From Clostridiaceae bacterium (GTDB lineage: Bacteria; Bacillota; Clostridia; Acetivibrionales; DUMC01): DNA of 32,351 nucleotides. Below are positions 1 to 9,113 of the stretch, piece by piece. The stretch is from NCBI GenBank assembly GCA_012840075.1, contig DUMC01000161.1, positions 1-32,351 of the forward strand, in the 5' to 3' direction. Both the position numbers and the translations under genes were made by a program. The notes under the pieces are model-generated. The model had not been told where the DNA came from. It worked only from the letters and a program-made list of their open reading frames with translations, and ran no database searches. Within the stretch, counting starts at the first letter, position 1. Every line of letters begins with the position of its first letter.

Positions 1-455
1 ACGGTACAATTAGCTACTTTTTATTCCAGCAAAACAAAAAACAGGTAGAGTCATAAGTGAAAAAAATATGCAATTATACAAGGATGAAAATACACAAAAA
101 AATTGCCAACTTAAACTTGACAGTAACCTTATTGTGTGTACGACTTTCTTCAAGTATAATATCACATAATATTTATTAAACATAATTTTCATTTGTTGTA
201 TAGCAAAGGATTTCAAAAAAGAAACCTAAGAGAACATAAATATGGTATAATACATAGTATAATATTTTTGAATATTATTTGAAGGTGAAATGCATAAGTA
301 TCAAGAAGCAACTTAAAAAATATATTCTGGCGAAGGGGTATATTTGGTAAAAATCATGAATTACTGTCTAGCACTTGGGTGATAAGTCAGGGGGTGTGGT
401 GAGTCTCCTATATTGTTGAACAAGATTTTAAATGATGAAAGGAAGATGTTTAGGT
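1..455. other. Non-coding leader region upstream of the sensor operon
   Basis: No gene is supported here; the reverse-strand open frame near the start has no ribosome site and no recognisable protein. A TTGTGT (132-137), 17-base spacer, TATAAT (155-160) arrangement on the + strand could be a promoter for the downstream response regulator with a leader of about 290 bases. A second TATAAT at 246-251 has no good -35. Both promoter readings are weak. Confidence 0.3.
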
Positions 456-1190
456 ATGTATACTTTGCTTAAATTGATAATTGTAGATGATGATAAAGTG
501 TTTCTAAACGGCCTTATAAAACATATGAATTGGAAAGAGATGGGTATAGAACTTGTTGCCACTGCAACTGATGGGATTGAAGCATTAAGATTGTGCAAAA
601 TATACAAGCCTGAAATAGTCCTTACAGATATAAGTATGCCCAGAATGAACGGGATAGAGCTTGCCACCCAGATAAGAGAATTAATTCCGGACTGCCAAAT
701 CGTTTTTATTAGCGTACACTCCGATAAATCTTACTTAAAAATGGCAATTAAGTTACGAGCAATTGATTACATTGACAAACCTGTTGATCCGTTTGAATTA
801 AAAGAAGTATTGACTAATGCTGTCAAGCTTATTAACCAGGATCGAAAAAATAAGTCAAATGGTATTAAGAGTTATAGCCGTACTATTGAAGATATTATCC
901 TGTATTTGCAAAATAATTATAATCAAGAAATAACAATAGAGTTTTTGGCGAGTCAGGTATATCTTACTCCAAACTATCTTTGCAACTTGTTCAAGAAAGA
1001 GACTGGGAAAACTATTAACCAGTATATAACGGAAATACGTATTGAAAAATCTAAAGAAATGCTGGCTAATACTTATAAGAACATAGAAGAAATTGCAAAT
1101 GAAGTGGGTTATAATGATGCAAGGTATTTTTCGAAGCTATTCCGAAAAATTGTAGGGAAAACTCCTTCCGAGTTTAGGAGGCTGTGCTAA
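456..1190 (+). CDS. YesN-type response regulator with AraC DNA-binding domain
   Basis: Cytoplasmic two-component response regulator. Residues 1-120 are a receiver domain with the acidic pair in IIVDDD near residues 8-13, the phospho-acceptor Asp58 in VLTDISMPRMNG and the conserved Lys in IDKPVD. Residues about 145-244 are an AraC-type double helix-turn-helix (FLASQVYLTPNYLCNLFKKETG, then EIANEVGYNDARYFSKLFRK). The ATG at 456 follows an AAGGAAG site and begins directly at the receiver fold; an in-frame ATG at 432 lacks a ribosome site. It ends in TAATG, overlapping the sensor kinase start. By family precedent (YesN/LytT-like regulators beside LplABC transporters) it should activate the downstream sugar uptake genes when phosphorylated by its partner kinase; that target is inferred from position. 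Confidence 0.9.
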   Translation: MYTLLKLIIVDDDKVFLNGLIKHMNWKEMGIELVATATDGIEALRLCKIYKPEIVLTDISMPRMNGIELATQIRELIPDCQIVFISVHSDKSYLKMAIKLRAIDYIDKPVDPFELKEVLTNAVKLINQDRKNKSNGIKSYSRTIEDIILYLQNNYNQEITIEFLASQVYLTPNYLCNLFKKETGKTINQYITEIRIEKSKEMLANTYKNIEEIANEVGYNDARYFSKLFRKIVGKTPSEFRRLC

Positions 1191-2965
1191 TGGCGATTTT
1201 TAAGCTGCTAAAAACATATGTTTACAAGACAAGCATCAAGGCTAAGCTTATGATATTGACTTTTGCACTTATTATATTTCCTCTCTCGGTTACAAGTATA
1301 ATTATGTTTAAGAATATGACTGATATGTATAAAGAGTCGGTTTACAAGCTAAGTGATATGTCCCTGGAATATATAAGCCATGTAATTGAATCTAAGCTTC
1401 TTACCGCCTTGAATACCGCAAACCTTATAGCAATAGATGACAGTGTGCAGGAGATTCTTTCGAAAAATATTGACGATTATAAAATGGAAGAACAGTTAAC
1501 GGACATGAAAAACCTTTCTAACTATCTACAAAGTTATACTGCAGATGCAATCGTAGAAAGGGTTAGACTGGGAGTTAGGGATGGATTGATATATTCTAAT
1601 TTTAGTGAGTATTTTGTTAACCTGGACAAGCTCAAAGAATATGCATGGTTTGACATGATGAGGAATAATAAATACATAAATTCATGTTACTGGATACCTT
1701 CCAGTGCTCATGGTGTGGAAAACCTGCCAAATGCAAGAAACGTTATTTCCTGTGTAAAATTTATTCATAGTATAAAAAACTTTGACAGTATTATTGGATT
1801 AGTATTTGTGGATATCCCTATAAAAGAGTTAAATTTAGCACTTACCAGGGGAGGCTTAACAAAAGATGCCGTTACATTGGCAATTGATAATAACAATATA
1901 GTAATAGCTTCTACTGATAACATATCAAGCTTGGGAGAGGTTAATAACTTGATAGACAGAATCTTGGAATCTGACAAAGAAACCATAAAAATATCAGGAA
2001 TTGAATATCAAGTTCATTTCAAGGAAATTGATGCCTTTAATTGGAAGATTGTTTCGCTTATGCCGATTGAAATTATTCAAAGAGAACGTAACAAGAATGT
2101 GCTTTTTACAATTATACTGGTAGTAACGTTGGCAGGTATGACCTTGCTTATGGGTAATTTTTTATATAAGTCTACGCTAAGGCGCATTAAACAAATCGTT
2201 GTGAGCATGAAGGAAGTTCAAAATGGAAATCTTAATACTATTCTGTTGGGAGAAAGCGAAGATGAGATAGGCCAGATAGAACGGAATTATAACTTCATGA
2301 TAAGGCGCATAAGGGAGTTGATAGATGAAACGCGCATATTGGCAGAGAGAAACAGGGATGCGGAATACAAGTATCACCAGGCACAAATAAACCCCCACTT
2401 TCTCTATAATACGATCAATACAATTAGCTGGATGGCAATGGATTATGGAGCAAGCAAGGTATGCCATATGCTTAAACTATTATCTGATTTTTACAAGCTA
2501 AATCTTCATTCTTATAAGGATGATATTTTGCTAAGCGACCAGATAAAGCATGTTGAACTATACGTAGAAATTCAAAATATGAAATATGACAATTCTGTGC
2601 GCTTGGAAGTCAATATACCCCGGGAACTGTACTCATGCAGGACACCAAACATGCTCCTGCAGCCGTTAGTAGAGAATAGTATTTTACATGGTATTATGGC
2701 CCGAGAGGATAAGCAGGGCACGATAAATATTTGTGCAGAGAAAAATGGTAATGATCTTGTTATATCAATAATAGATGATGGGATAGGCATGGATGAAGAT
2801 ACACTTCTTAAGATTAACTCTTGCCAGGACATAGGCGAAAAATACGGGATATATAATATTAATGAACGCATAAAACTTAAATATGGTGCTGAGTATGGGC
2901 TTGTTTTCACAAGTATCAAAAGCAAGGGTACCCGAGTCGATGTAAGAATCCCATATGTTGTTTAG
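1190..2965 (+). CDS. YesM-type sensor histidine kinase
   Basis: Membrane sensor histidine kinase, partner of the preceding regulator. One transmembrane segment lies near residues 19-40, followed by an extracytoplasmic sensor region of about 260 residues, a second transmembrane segment near 303-325, a HAMP linker (SMKEVQNGNLNTILLGESEDEIGQIERNYN region), a His_kinase domain with the phospho-acceptor His403 in NPHFLYNTIN, and a C-terminal HATPase domain (LLQPLVENSILHG N-box, DDGIGMD G1 box). The length of 591 residues is normal for YesM kinases. The ATG at 1190 overlaps the regulator's stop and has TAGGAGG 8 bases upstream; a GTG at 1184 is less likely. The extracellular domain likely senses an oligosaccharide or the loaded binding protein; the ligand cannot be read from sequence. 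Confidence 0.92.
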   Translation: MAIFKLLKTYVYKTSIKAKLMILTFALIIFPLSVTSIIMFKNMTDMYKESVYKLSDMSLEYISHVIESKLLTALNTANLIAIDDSVQEILSKNIDDYKMEEQLTDMKNLSNYLQSYTADAIVERVRLGVRDGLIYSNFSEYFVNLDKLKEYAWFDMMRNNKYINSCYWIPSSAHGVENLPNARNVISCVKFIHSIKNFDSIIGLVFVDIPIKELNLALTRGGLTKDAVTLAIDNNNIVIASTDNISSLGEVNNLIDRILESDKETIKISGIEYQVHFKEIDAFNWKIVSLMPIEIIQRERNKNVLFTIILVVTLAGMTLLMGNFLYKSTLRRIKQIVVSMKEVQNGNLNTILLGESEDEIGQIERNYNFMIRRIRELIDETRILAERNRDAEYKYHQAQINPHFLYNTINTISWMAMDYGASKVCHMLKLLSDFYKLNLHSYKDDILLSDQIKHVELYVEIQNMKYDNSVRLEVNIPRELYSCRTPNMLLQPLVENSILHGIMAREDKQGTINICAEKNGNDLVISIIDDGIGMDEDTLLKINSCQDIGEKYGIYNINERIKLKYGAEYGLVFTSIKSKGTRVDVRIPYVV

Positions 2966-3010
2966 TTGTTAAAGAGCTTAATTTTAGACACATTATTGTA
3001 GTTCTATCGC

Positions 3011-3040
3011 ATTGTTATTAACAATACTGTATTTTATAAT
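3011..3040 (+). promoter_or_regulatory. Promoter with overlapping 15-bp palindromic operator
   Basis: TTGTTA at 3012-3017, a 17-base spacer and TATAAT at 3035-3040 form a good housekeeping-type promoter in the 170-base gap between the sensor kinase and the first permease. The -35 lies inside the perfect palindrome ATTGTTATTAACAAT (3011-3025, central T), which looks like a binding site for a dimeric regulator. Transporter genes can therefore be expressed separately from the two-component genes. Confidence 0.55.
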
Positions 3041-3135
3041 ATAAACAAATCATATAGTACATATATTGATTTCCAGTTTATACATTTAACCGAAAAAAGA
3101 TGAATCTTGGAATAATCACATGCGAGGATGATTGG

Positions 3136-4053
3136 ATGAGTAAAAAAAGAAACCGCGGGGGATTATATTACGTAATTCATAATTGGGACTTGTATATCCT
3201 TTTATTACCCGGCATCTTGTTAACCATCCTGTTTAAGTATGTGCCTATATACGGCATAATAATCGCTTTTAAGGATTTCAAGATTTTTGATGGTTTTTGG
3301 GGAAGTCCCTGGGTCGGATTAAAGCACTTCAACAGGGTTTTCAGTGATTCTTATTTTTACTTGGTATTGTGGAATTCATTTATTATCAGCGTGTATAAAC
3401 TGGTATGGATTTTCCCCATGCCGATAATTCTTAGTATTTTATTGAACGAGGTTCGAAATATCTATTTCAAGCGAACAATTCAAACTGTAGTTTATTTGCC
3501 GCATTTTCTTTCATGGGCAGTTGTATACGGGATTTTCTATGCGCTCTTGTCCAATGATGGACCGTTTAATGATATATTAGCAATGCTGGGTATGAAACGT
3601 ATCCCGTTTTTTGTTACTCCGAGGGTATTCCGTGGTGTCTTAGTTGCAACCGATGCGTGGAAATCTGTTGGCTGGGGAACGATTATATATCTAGCAGCAT
3701 TAACATCTATTGATCCAGAATTATATGATTCGTCAAAAATTGATGGAGCTAATAAATTCCAACAAGTAATCTATATTACCCTACCGGGAATAATGTCTAC
3801 TGTTATAGTAATGCTTGTGCTCAGGTTAAGTTCATTGTTAAATGCTGGTTTTGAACAAATCTTTATCATGTATAATCCCACAGTTTATAATGTTGCAGAT
3901 GTTATAGATACTTATGTTTACCGCACGGGTCTGGGAAGGCAGGAATTCAGTTATGCATCCGCGGTTGGGTTGTTCAACTCGGTAGTAAGCTTTATTCTTA
4001 TAATCCTTAGTAATGCATTGGCCAGGAGATATTCCGGGCGGTCAATATGGTGA
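3136..4053 (+). CDS. ABC sugar transporter permease, LplB type
   Basis: Integral membrane permease of a carbohydrate ABC importer (LplB/UgpA-like, MalF class). About six hydrophobic segments are visible starting at WDLYILLLPGILLTILF, and the cytoplasmic EAA-like loop that contacts the ATPase is seen in the SIDPELYDSSKIDGA...LPGI stretch. The length of 305 residues is typical. I chose the ATG at 3136 because GAGG sits 8 bases before it and it starts with the usual basic leader MSKKRNRGG; the upstream ATG at 3100 would add twelve atypical residues. It is followed by the second permease 16 bases later. No ATP-binding subunit is encoded in the window, as is usual for this family, which shares an MsmK-like ATPase encoded elsewhere. 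Confidence 0.92.
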   Translation: MSKKRNRGGLYYVIHNWDLYILLLPGILLTILFKYVPIYGIIIAFKDFKIFDGFWGSPWVGLKHFNRVFSDSYFYLVLWNSFIISVYKLVWIFPMPIILSILLNEVRNIYFKRTIQTVVYLPHFLSWAVVYGIFYALLSNDGPFNDILAMLGMKRIPFFVTPRVFRGVLVATDAWKSVGWGTIIYLAALTSIDPELYDSSKIDGANKFQQVIYITLPGIMSTVIVMLVLRLSSLLNAGFEQIFIMYNPTVYNVADVIDTYVYRTGLGRQEFSYASAVGLFNSVVSFILIILSNALARRYSGRSIW

Positions 4054-4069
4054 AAGGAGAAAGGCAGAA

Positions 4070-4930
4070 TTGAAACCAAGTTTGGGAGAAAGGGTTTTTT
4101 CAGTATTTAATAGCATATTGCTGACGCTTATAGGCTTAAGTACACTTCTTCCGTTCATTCATGTAGTGGCAAAATCTTTTAGCTCGGATGTTTATGTAAT
4201 TTCGGGACAGGTTGGTATTTGGCCCCTTGGTTTTAACATTGAAGCATATAAATTTGCTTTCAAGAATACACCTATCTTAATTGCATTCAAAAATACAGCT
4301 TTTGTGACCTTTGTTGGGACGTGCCTGGCCTTAATAATCAGTTCTGCTGCAGCATATTCCCTATCTTTACCGAATCTATATGGCAGGAAACTGCTTATGT
4401 ATTTCTTTGTATTTACCATGTTTTTTAACGGCGGTCTGATACCGTCATTCCTGTTGATGCGCTCGCTGGGCTTGATGAACAATTTGTGGTCGCTCATTTT
4501 ACCGCACCTGCTGGTAGTTTATAATATGATTCTCATTAAAAACTATTTTGAAGGATTGCCGGATAGTATCAGGGAATCCGCAATGATAGACGGTGCAAGC
4601 AATATTACTATTTATTCCAGGATTATTATGCCCATGTCAAAGCCAATTTTAGCCACGATTGCCGTATTTAGCGCGGTTGGATTTTGGAATTCTTACTTTA
4701 ACGCCATGCTATATTTGTCTGATCCAAAAAAGATTACATTACAACTGTTCCTGGTAAACTTGGTCAGGCAAGCCGACCTTATGGATAGTATTAACTCTGA
4801 AATAATTGTTCCGCCTGATACCGTGAGGGCAGTTTCCGTGGTTATAGGGACTGTTCCTATACTCCTGGTATACCCCCTTATGCAGGAGCATTTTGTAAAA
4901 GGTATTACCATGGGTTCGGTTAAAGGATGA
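4070..4930 (+). CDS. ABC sugar transporter permease, YtcP/AraQ (MalG) type
   Basis: Second permease subunit of the carbohydrate importer, MalG class. It has about six transmembrane segments beginning at FNSILLTLIGLSTLLPFIHV, and the EAA loop SIRESAMIDGASNITIYSRI, then IMPMSKPI. It ends in the family-typical KGITMGSVKG. The frame is open upstream to 4013, inside the previous permease, but the TTG at 4070 has AAAGGAGA about ten bases before it, just after the previous stop, and gives 286 residues, the usual size. A TTG start would lower its translation relative to the other subunits. It forms a heterodimer with the upstream LplB-type protein. Confidence 0.9.
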   Translation: MKPSLGERVFSVFNSILLTLIGLSTLLPFIHVVAKSFSSDVYVISGQVGIWPLGFNIEAYKFAFKNTPILIAFKNTAFVTFVGTCLALIISSAAAYSLSLPNLYGRKLLMYFFVFTMFFNGGLIPSFLLMRSLGLMNNLWSLILPHLLVVYNMILIKNYFEGLPDSIRESAMIDGASNITIYSRIIMPMSKPILATIAVFSAVGFWNSYFNAMLYLSDPKKITLQLFLVNLVRQADLMDSINSEIIVPPDTVRAVSVVIGTVPILLVYPLMQEHFVKGITMGSVKG

Positions 4931-4962
4931 TAATAAAAGAGTTTACAATTAAAAGAGTTTCT

Positions 4963-4996
4963 AAGAGCTGTGTTATCAAACTCAAACAGCTTTTTT
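4963..4996 (+). terminator. Intercistronic hairpin with T-run
   Basis: AGCTGT (4967-4972 region) pairs with ACAGCT before a run of six T at 4991-4996, between the permease genes and the solute-binding gene. The stem is short with a long loop, so it would be a partial terminator or an mRNA-processing element that sets different levels of permease and binding-protein message. Confidence 0.5.
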
Positions 4997-5040
4997 GGAT
5001 AAAAATTTAATAAAATAAGATAAGTTAAGGAGGTTTTAGC

Positions 5041-6553
5041 ATGCGTAATTTAAAAAGAATCATGTGCTTATTCTTAGTAGTAGCATTATGTGCAATGATC
5101 TTGGTTGCTTGCCAGGGAGGGGTAAGTAAGAAGACCGACGCAGATAATACCGCAGCAACGGGCTCACCGACGAAAGAATCAAAACCTGTATTGAAGTACT
5201 TGGGCAGAGATGCAACATTTGACTTGGCCAGCAGTCCCATAATCCCAATCATTGAAGAGTTTACAGGCTACAAGGTTGAATATGAAGCTCTGCCGGCAGG
5301 AGAAGAAGGGACAACTAAGCTGATGATGTTAATAAGCTCGGGGACTTCATATGATATCATCAATTCCAACACAAACCATTTCGATAGGTTGCTGGCTGCA
5401 AAAGCATTGTTACCAGTGGATGATATGATTAAGAACGCGCCGAACTTATTAAAGTGCGTGCCGCTGGATAGTACAAGCTGGTTGAGGGTAAAGGCAGAAG
5501 ACGGGAAAGCCTACGGGATACCTCAGCTGCATCCTGTTGACAGACCTGTTAATACGATTGCCGTAAGGCAGGATATACTCAATGAACTAGGCATTAATAT
5601 GCCGGATACACCGGAAGAGTTTTATGATGCACTGAAAACTATACAGGAAAAGAAGCCTGAAATGATCCCCTATAGCACCGGAACCGACTTTCTCTTCTCC
5701 TCCACTCGAGAGCGGGTTCAACGTTTACAAGGATTGGTATGAAGAAGGTGGAAAACTTATTCCCAACCAGTTGCGCTCTGAATACAAGGAATACATTACT
5801 TTCATGCGTCAGCTGTATGCAGAAGGTCTTATGGACCAAGAATTTCCGGCTAATGATGCGGCCACCAGGCTGCAAAAGTTTACTTCAGGAAAAGCGGCCA
5901 TGATCTTTTTTGGATGCTGGGAAGGTCCAGGGTTTTATAGCGCTCTTCAAGAGAACATACCCTCAGCCGAAGTTTCATATGTTCCTTTCCTCAAAGATAA
6001 AAACGGAAACAGGGGTGCCATGGCGACAGGTGGCCTTGAAAAAGTCTGTATGATTCCCAAGACAGCTGCTCATCCGGAGGATGCTATTGCCTGGATTGAT
6101 GCTTTCATGGCAAACTTCAAGGATATTTATATTGGACCTGAAGGAGAACACCACAAGGTAGAGAATGGAAAATATGTTCCCATCATGCCGGCATTTTCGG
6201 TTCATGACACCGTTTGGTGGTTCATGCCAGCCGTAGATGAAGCTAATGTATTCGATTGGTGGCAGGCCCGTGTACGCAAAAACGCTGAAGTAGAGCGGGC
6301 TTACATGGATACATTTGCTCTCAGACATGAAGGTGTGAATGCAGTTATACCTACCTTTGCAATGTATCCACCAAATGAGGAGTTTATTGAACTTGGTAAT
6401 ATTTTGGGCCAATACTGGAAAGATGAAATGGTTAAGATAGTAACCTGGGCAATTTCCTTGGAGGAATATGATAAGATAGTTGAGAAGTGGAAAGCTGATG
6501 GTGGAACCAGATATGTAGAACTTGCAAACCAGATATGGGAGAAATATAAGTAA
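5041..6553 (+). pseudogene. Frameshifted LplA-type lipoprotein solute-binding protein
   Basis: Extracellular solute-binding lipoprotein of the sugar importer, read in two frames. The first part (5041-5742) starts after AAGGAGG and has a lipoprotein signal peptide with the lipobox LVAC, Cys24 being the lipid anchor. It continues as a normal binding protein to about GTDFLFSS. The frame then has to shift by +1 near 5690-5702, in a CT-rich run, to continue as PPLESGFNVYKDWYEEGG and on through EYITFMRQLYAEGLMD to the stop at 6553. Both halves together make about 504 residues, close to a full-length protein, so almost nothing is missing. Either this is a recent one-base indel that inactivates the transporter, or a sequencing error. 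The TTG at 5771 is unlikely to be a real start. Confidence 0.85.
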
Positions 6554-6601
6554 GAAAAAGTAAGTAAAGAAAATAAGTGGAAAAAAGATGCAAAGAAGTT
6601 T

Positions 6602-6625
6602 AGGGCTGTCTTTTAATGGCAGCCC
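6602..6625 (+). terminator. Hairpin after the binding-protein gene
   Basis: GGGCTG (6603-6608) and CAGCCC (6620-6625) form a stem about 50 bases after the solute-binding stop. It lacks a good T-run on the + strand, so it may stabilise the upstream message rather than terminate. Confidence 0.35.
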
Positions 6626-6766
6626 TTCGAAAAATATTCATGCAATGCAAACAAAATGTACATATGTAAACAGAAAGTTAATCCAACATGTATAATAAGC
6701 AAATGTAGGTGATAAAAATACTTGCATAAGTAAAAGCATACAATAAGTTAACAGGAGAGAGACTCG

Positions 6767-8608
6767 ATGGGTAAAAGAGTTTTATGGATGTTAATATCTA
6801 GTATGTCAAATTCCGATATCCACCTTGTAATACCTACTATTGCATGGATGGCCAAGGAAGCAAAGGTGGAATTTGAATGTTACCTGGAAGCATCCAGGAA
6901 TGGAAAGCTATTTGCTGCCAGTGGGAGTACAATATTGGGAGGATATCATTTCGAACAGTTTAATTATCTAAATTCGGTATTTGAAGTAAAATATATCCTT
7001 TTCGGAGAGACATCGGTGTTTAGATCGACATTAAACATATTGAGTTCAGAAATCCTTATTGAAACAAGTTCATTACAGGAACTGTATGAAACATTGCTAA
7101 AGCAATCTGGTATCGGTAAACCCGGTGGAATATTGATCGCTCCCCCACTCGGAGAGATGTCTATTGCCTCTGTAACCGGCACCCGGGTGCAGTTGGAGTA
7201 TCTGGAAATAGGACCATATTTATATACCGAGATTTACTTTAGAAGAGCATTGGCCTTCCCTGTATCCCTTTGGGAAGTAGCGGAAAAATATTTTGAACGA
7301 TACAAGCAATCTAAAAAGTACTATATTTATTTATCGTGTAAGGAAAAGAAAAAAGCTAGTCGTTACTTGGAGGATGCAACCGAGATTGATAGCATGAGTG
7401 AAAACGATACCTATTCCACTGTCACGTTACGTATAGCTCGACGCTGGAAACATTTGGCAAAGGGTGTTGCTTTCGGAGATCCAATGGCCATACTTTCTAT
7501 ATTACCAACCCTTTGCCGCGAAGAGAGGATTGCACTTTACGGCGAATTAAAAAAGAAACCTCTTTCACAAATCAAAGTAGCTTGGTATACCGAGAGTTCC
7601 TCGGAAATAGCAGCTGAAGTTGCCGGTCTTGCGGAGGAAACCGGAAATCGGGTGATAATCGGGCGGCAAACTGGCGATGGTGATCTCTTTGAATGGTCGA
7701 AAAAAGGAATATGCATGAAAATTATTGACCCAAATAGGCCGGCTTTTCCTGTTGTAACGAGGGTTAAACACCCATGGACTAATAGGTATAATGCATACGA
7801 GGATGAGGTTGATGACGAGACCCTTTTACAATATGCCAAGAGTGGGAAAATACTTGCAAGCCTTATATGGCATTCGGGTGAAATGGCCCATAACGAGGCC
7901 ATGCTTAATTTAATAGACCTTGTATCTTTTACAGGGATAAAAATGGGTATAGGAGTTCATGCAGCCCGTTATGAAACCTGCCCTCAGTTGTGGGAGTTAA
8001 TTAATGTACCAAAAGAAAAAGGCGGAGTAAAAGGCTATATTGAACCTATTATCCATTCCGGCGGTATGGGTGTAATGGCAGAGATTAATTGTCCTGTTAA
8101 CTTGCTGAAGCAGCATTGTGAAATTGCTCTGGCAAGAATCCGGCAAATAGCGGGAGATGAAGCTGTCCCCAGGGGTTACTATGCCTTTGCCGATACTGAC
8201 TTGGATACCATGATGACAATAAAATCTGAAATATATGAAGCCATAGAAGAAAGTGGACTTGAATATTTTATATCCTCTGTAAGACCCGGACGAAACAGGA
8301 TCATATACTTGACAGATAAGATGATAGTCGTCAACCAGTCCTCGAGGACCCACTGCAGTGGATCGCCTTTTGTCAGGATTACAACCATCGAGGATATAAA
8401 AGAAAGCGGTTTTCAATCAAGACCTGGCTGGTTCATTGGCACTCTTGATTCTCCGGTTATCTCATTTAACCCGTATATATGGCGTTATGGTTCTCAGTTC
8501 ATGCAGATAGTGGATTGGATGCTCAACGCAAAAGACGTGGTGAATGTAACACCTCATACCATAGCCAGGTATGCTAGAATTCTAAAACAAGAAGGCTTCT
8601 TGGCTTGA
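6767..8608 (+). CDS. Unknown 613-residue protein linked to the sugar transporter
   Basis: I do not recognise this family. It starts at ATG after ACAGGAGAGAG and has no signal peptide or membrane segment, so it is probably cytoplasmic. Two parts can be seen. Residues 1-270 are an alpha/beta region (start MGKRVLWMLIS, GKPGGILIAPPLGEMS near 125-139). Residues about 270-613 are richer in motifs: SLIWHSGEMAHNEAM, MGIGVHAARYE, IIHSGGMGVMAEIN and FADTDLDTM, with several His and acidic residues after beta-strand-like stretches, as in a TIM-barrel or deacetylase-like hydrolase. That reading is speculative. It follows the ABC transporter by about 210 bases in the same direction and is closed by a strong terminator, so a role in processing the imported sugar, or in responding to it, is inferred from context only. 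Confidence 0.8.
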   Translation: MGKRVLWMLISSMSNSDIHLVIPTIAWMAKEAKVEFECYLEASRNGKLFAASGSTILGGYHFEQFNYLNSVFEVKYILFGETSVFRSTLNILSSEILIETSSLQELYETLLKQSGIGKPGGILIAPPLGEMSIASVTGTRVQLEYLEIGPYLYTEIYFRRALAFPVSLWEVAEKYFERYKQSKKYYIYLSCKEKKKASRYLEDATEIDSMSENDTYSTVTLRIARRWKHLAKGVAFGDPMAILSILPTLCREERIALYGELKKKPLSQIKVAWYTESSSEIAAEVAGLAEETGNRVIIGRQTGDGDLFEWSKKGICMKIIDPNRPAFPVVTRVKHPWTNRYNAYEDEVDDETLLQYAKSGKILASLIWHSGEMAHNEAMLNLIDLVSFTGIKMGIGVHAARYETCPQLWELINVPKEKGGVKGYIEPIIHSGGMGVMAEINCPVNLLKQHCEIALARIRQIAGDEAVPRGYYAFADTDLDTMMTIKSEIYEAIEESGLEYFISSVRPGRNRIIYLTDKMIVVNQSSRTHCSGSPFVRITTIEDIKESGFQSRPGWFIGTLDSPVISFNPYIWRYGSQFMQIVDWMLNAKDVVNVTPHTIARYARILKQEGFLA

Positions 8609-8798
8609 GTTGTTGCCGAGCTTGAGCGATGAAAAATAATCAATTTAATTTAAATATAATCAACTTGATTTAAAAAATTATGATTCAACAATTTCTTCCC
8701 ACATGTGAAATATATGCAAACTTTTATGCAAAATAAGCAAATAATTTTTAATGTTATACTTGTATAATTTTTATTCTTTACTTTAATGGTAAAAATAT

Positions 8799-8846
8799 AA
8801 AAAACCTTTGTAATCCTTGAAAGAAGCGGACTACAAAGGTTTTTTT
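8799..8846 (+). terminator. Rho-independent terminator, likely bidirectional
   Basis: AAAAAACCTTTGTA...CC pairs with GG...TACAAAGGTTTTTT around a loop of about 11 bases, with A-run and T-run flanks on either side, so it can work on both strands. It separates the sugar locus from the helicase operon. Confidence 0.85.
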
Positions 8847-9029
8847 AGTCTTCAAAAACTGTTGCAGAGTCAAATAAATACATATTTTTAAATACATATT
8901 TACCCCTTCCAATGTTCTCTAAAAACATTTAATATATCATAATAGACTTATAATATACAACTAAAAATAAAAAAAGTACACTTAACAAATTCTTCACATA
9001 AATTAAATGCACCTGCTGGCTGCAGCATT

Positions 9030-9057
9030 TTGTCCTTTTGAGTATGTATGCTATAAT
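9030..9057 (+). promoter_or_regulatory. Extended -10 promoter of the three-gene helicase operon
   Basis: TTGTCC (9030-9035), a 16-base spacer and TATAAT (9052-9057) preceded by TGC, giving an extended -10 element. The small hairpin TGCTGGCTGCAGCA at 9014-9027 abuts the -35 and could be an operator. The leader to the ATG at 9114 is about 50 bases and carries AAGGAG at 9102-9107. Confidence 0.65.
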
Positions 9058-9113
9058 TATAATATGTCTGATAATATTGTGAGTTTGTTGCCTTATGCTT
9101 TAAGGAGTATGCT

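Larger units (their letters stand above)
8609..9113. other. Intergenic spacer between sugar locus and helicase operon
   Basis: About 500 bases with no supported gene. It holds AT-rich direct repeats (ATCAATTTAATTTAA / ATCAACTTGATTTAA near 8639-8672), the terminator at 8799-8846, a small hairpin TGCTG-GCTG-CAGCA at 9014-9027 and the promoter at 9030-9057. An open frame on the reverse strand is judged to be chance. Confidence 0.5.

Noticed and set aside
5771-6553. Separate 260-residue gene starting at TTG
   Set aside because: Its frame continues upstream as the natural continuation of the solute-binding protein and there is no ribosome site; it is the second half of a frameshifted gene.
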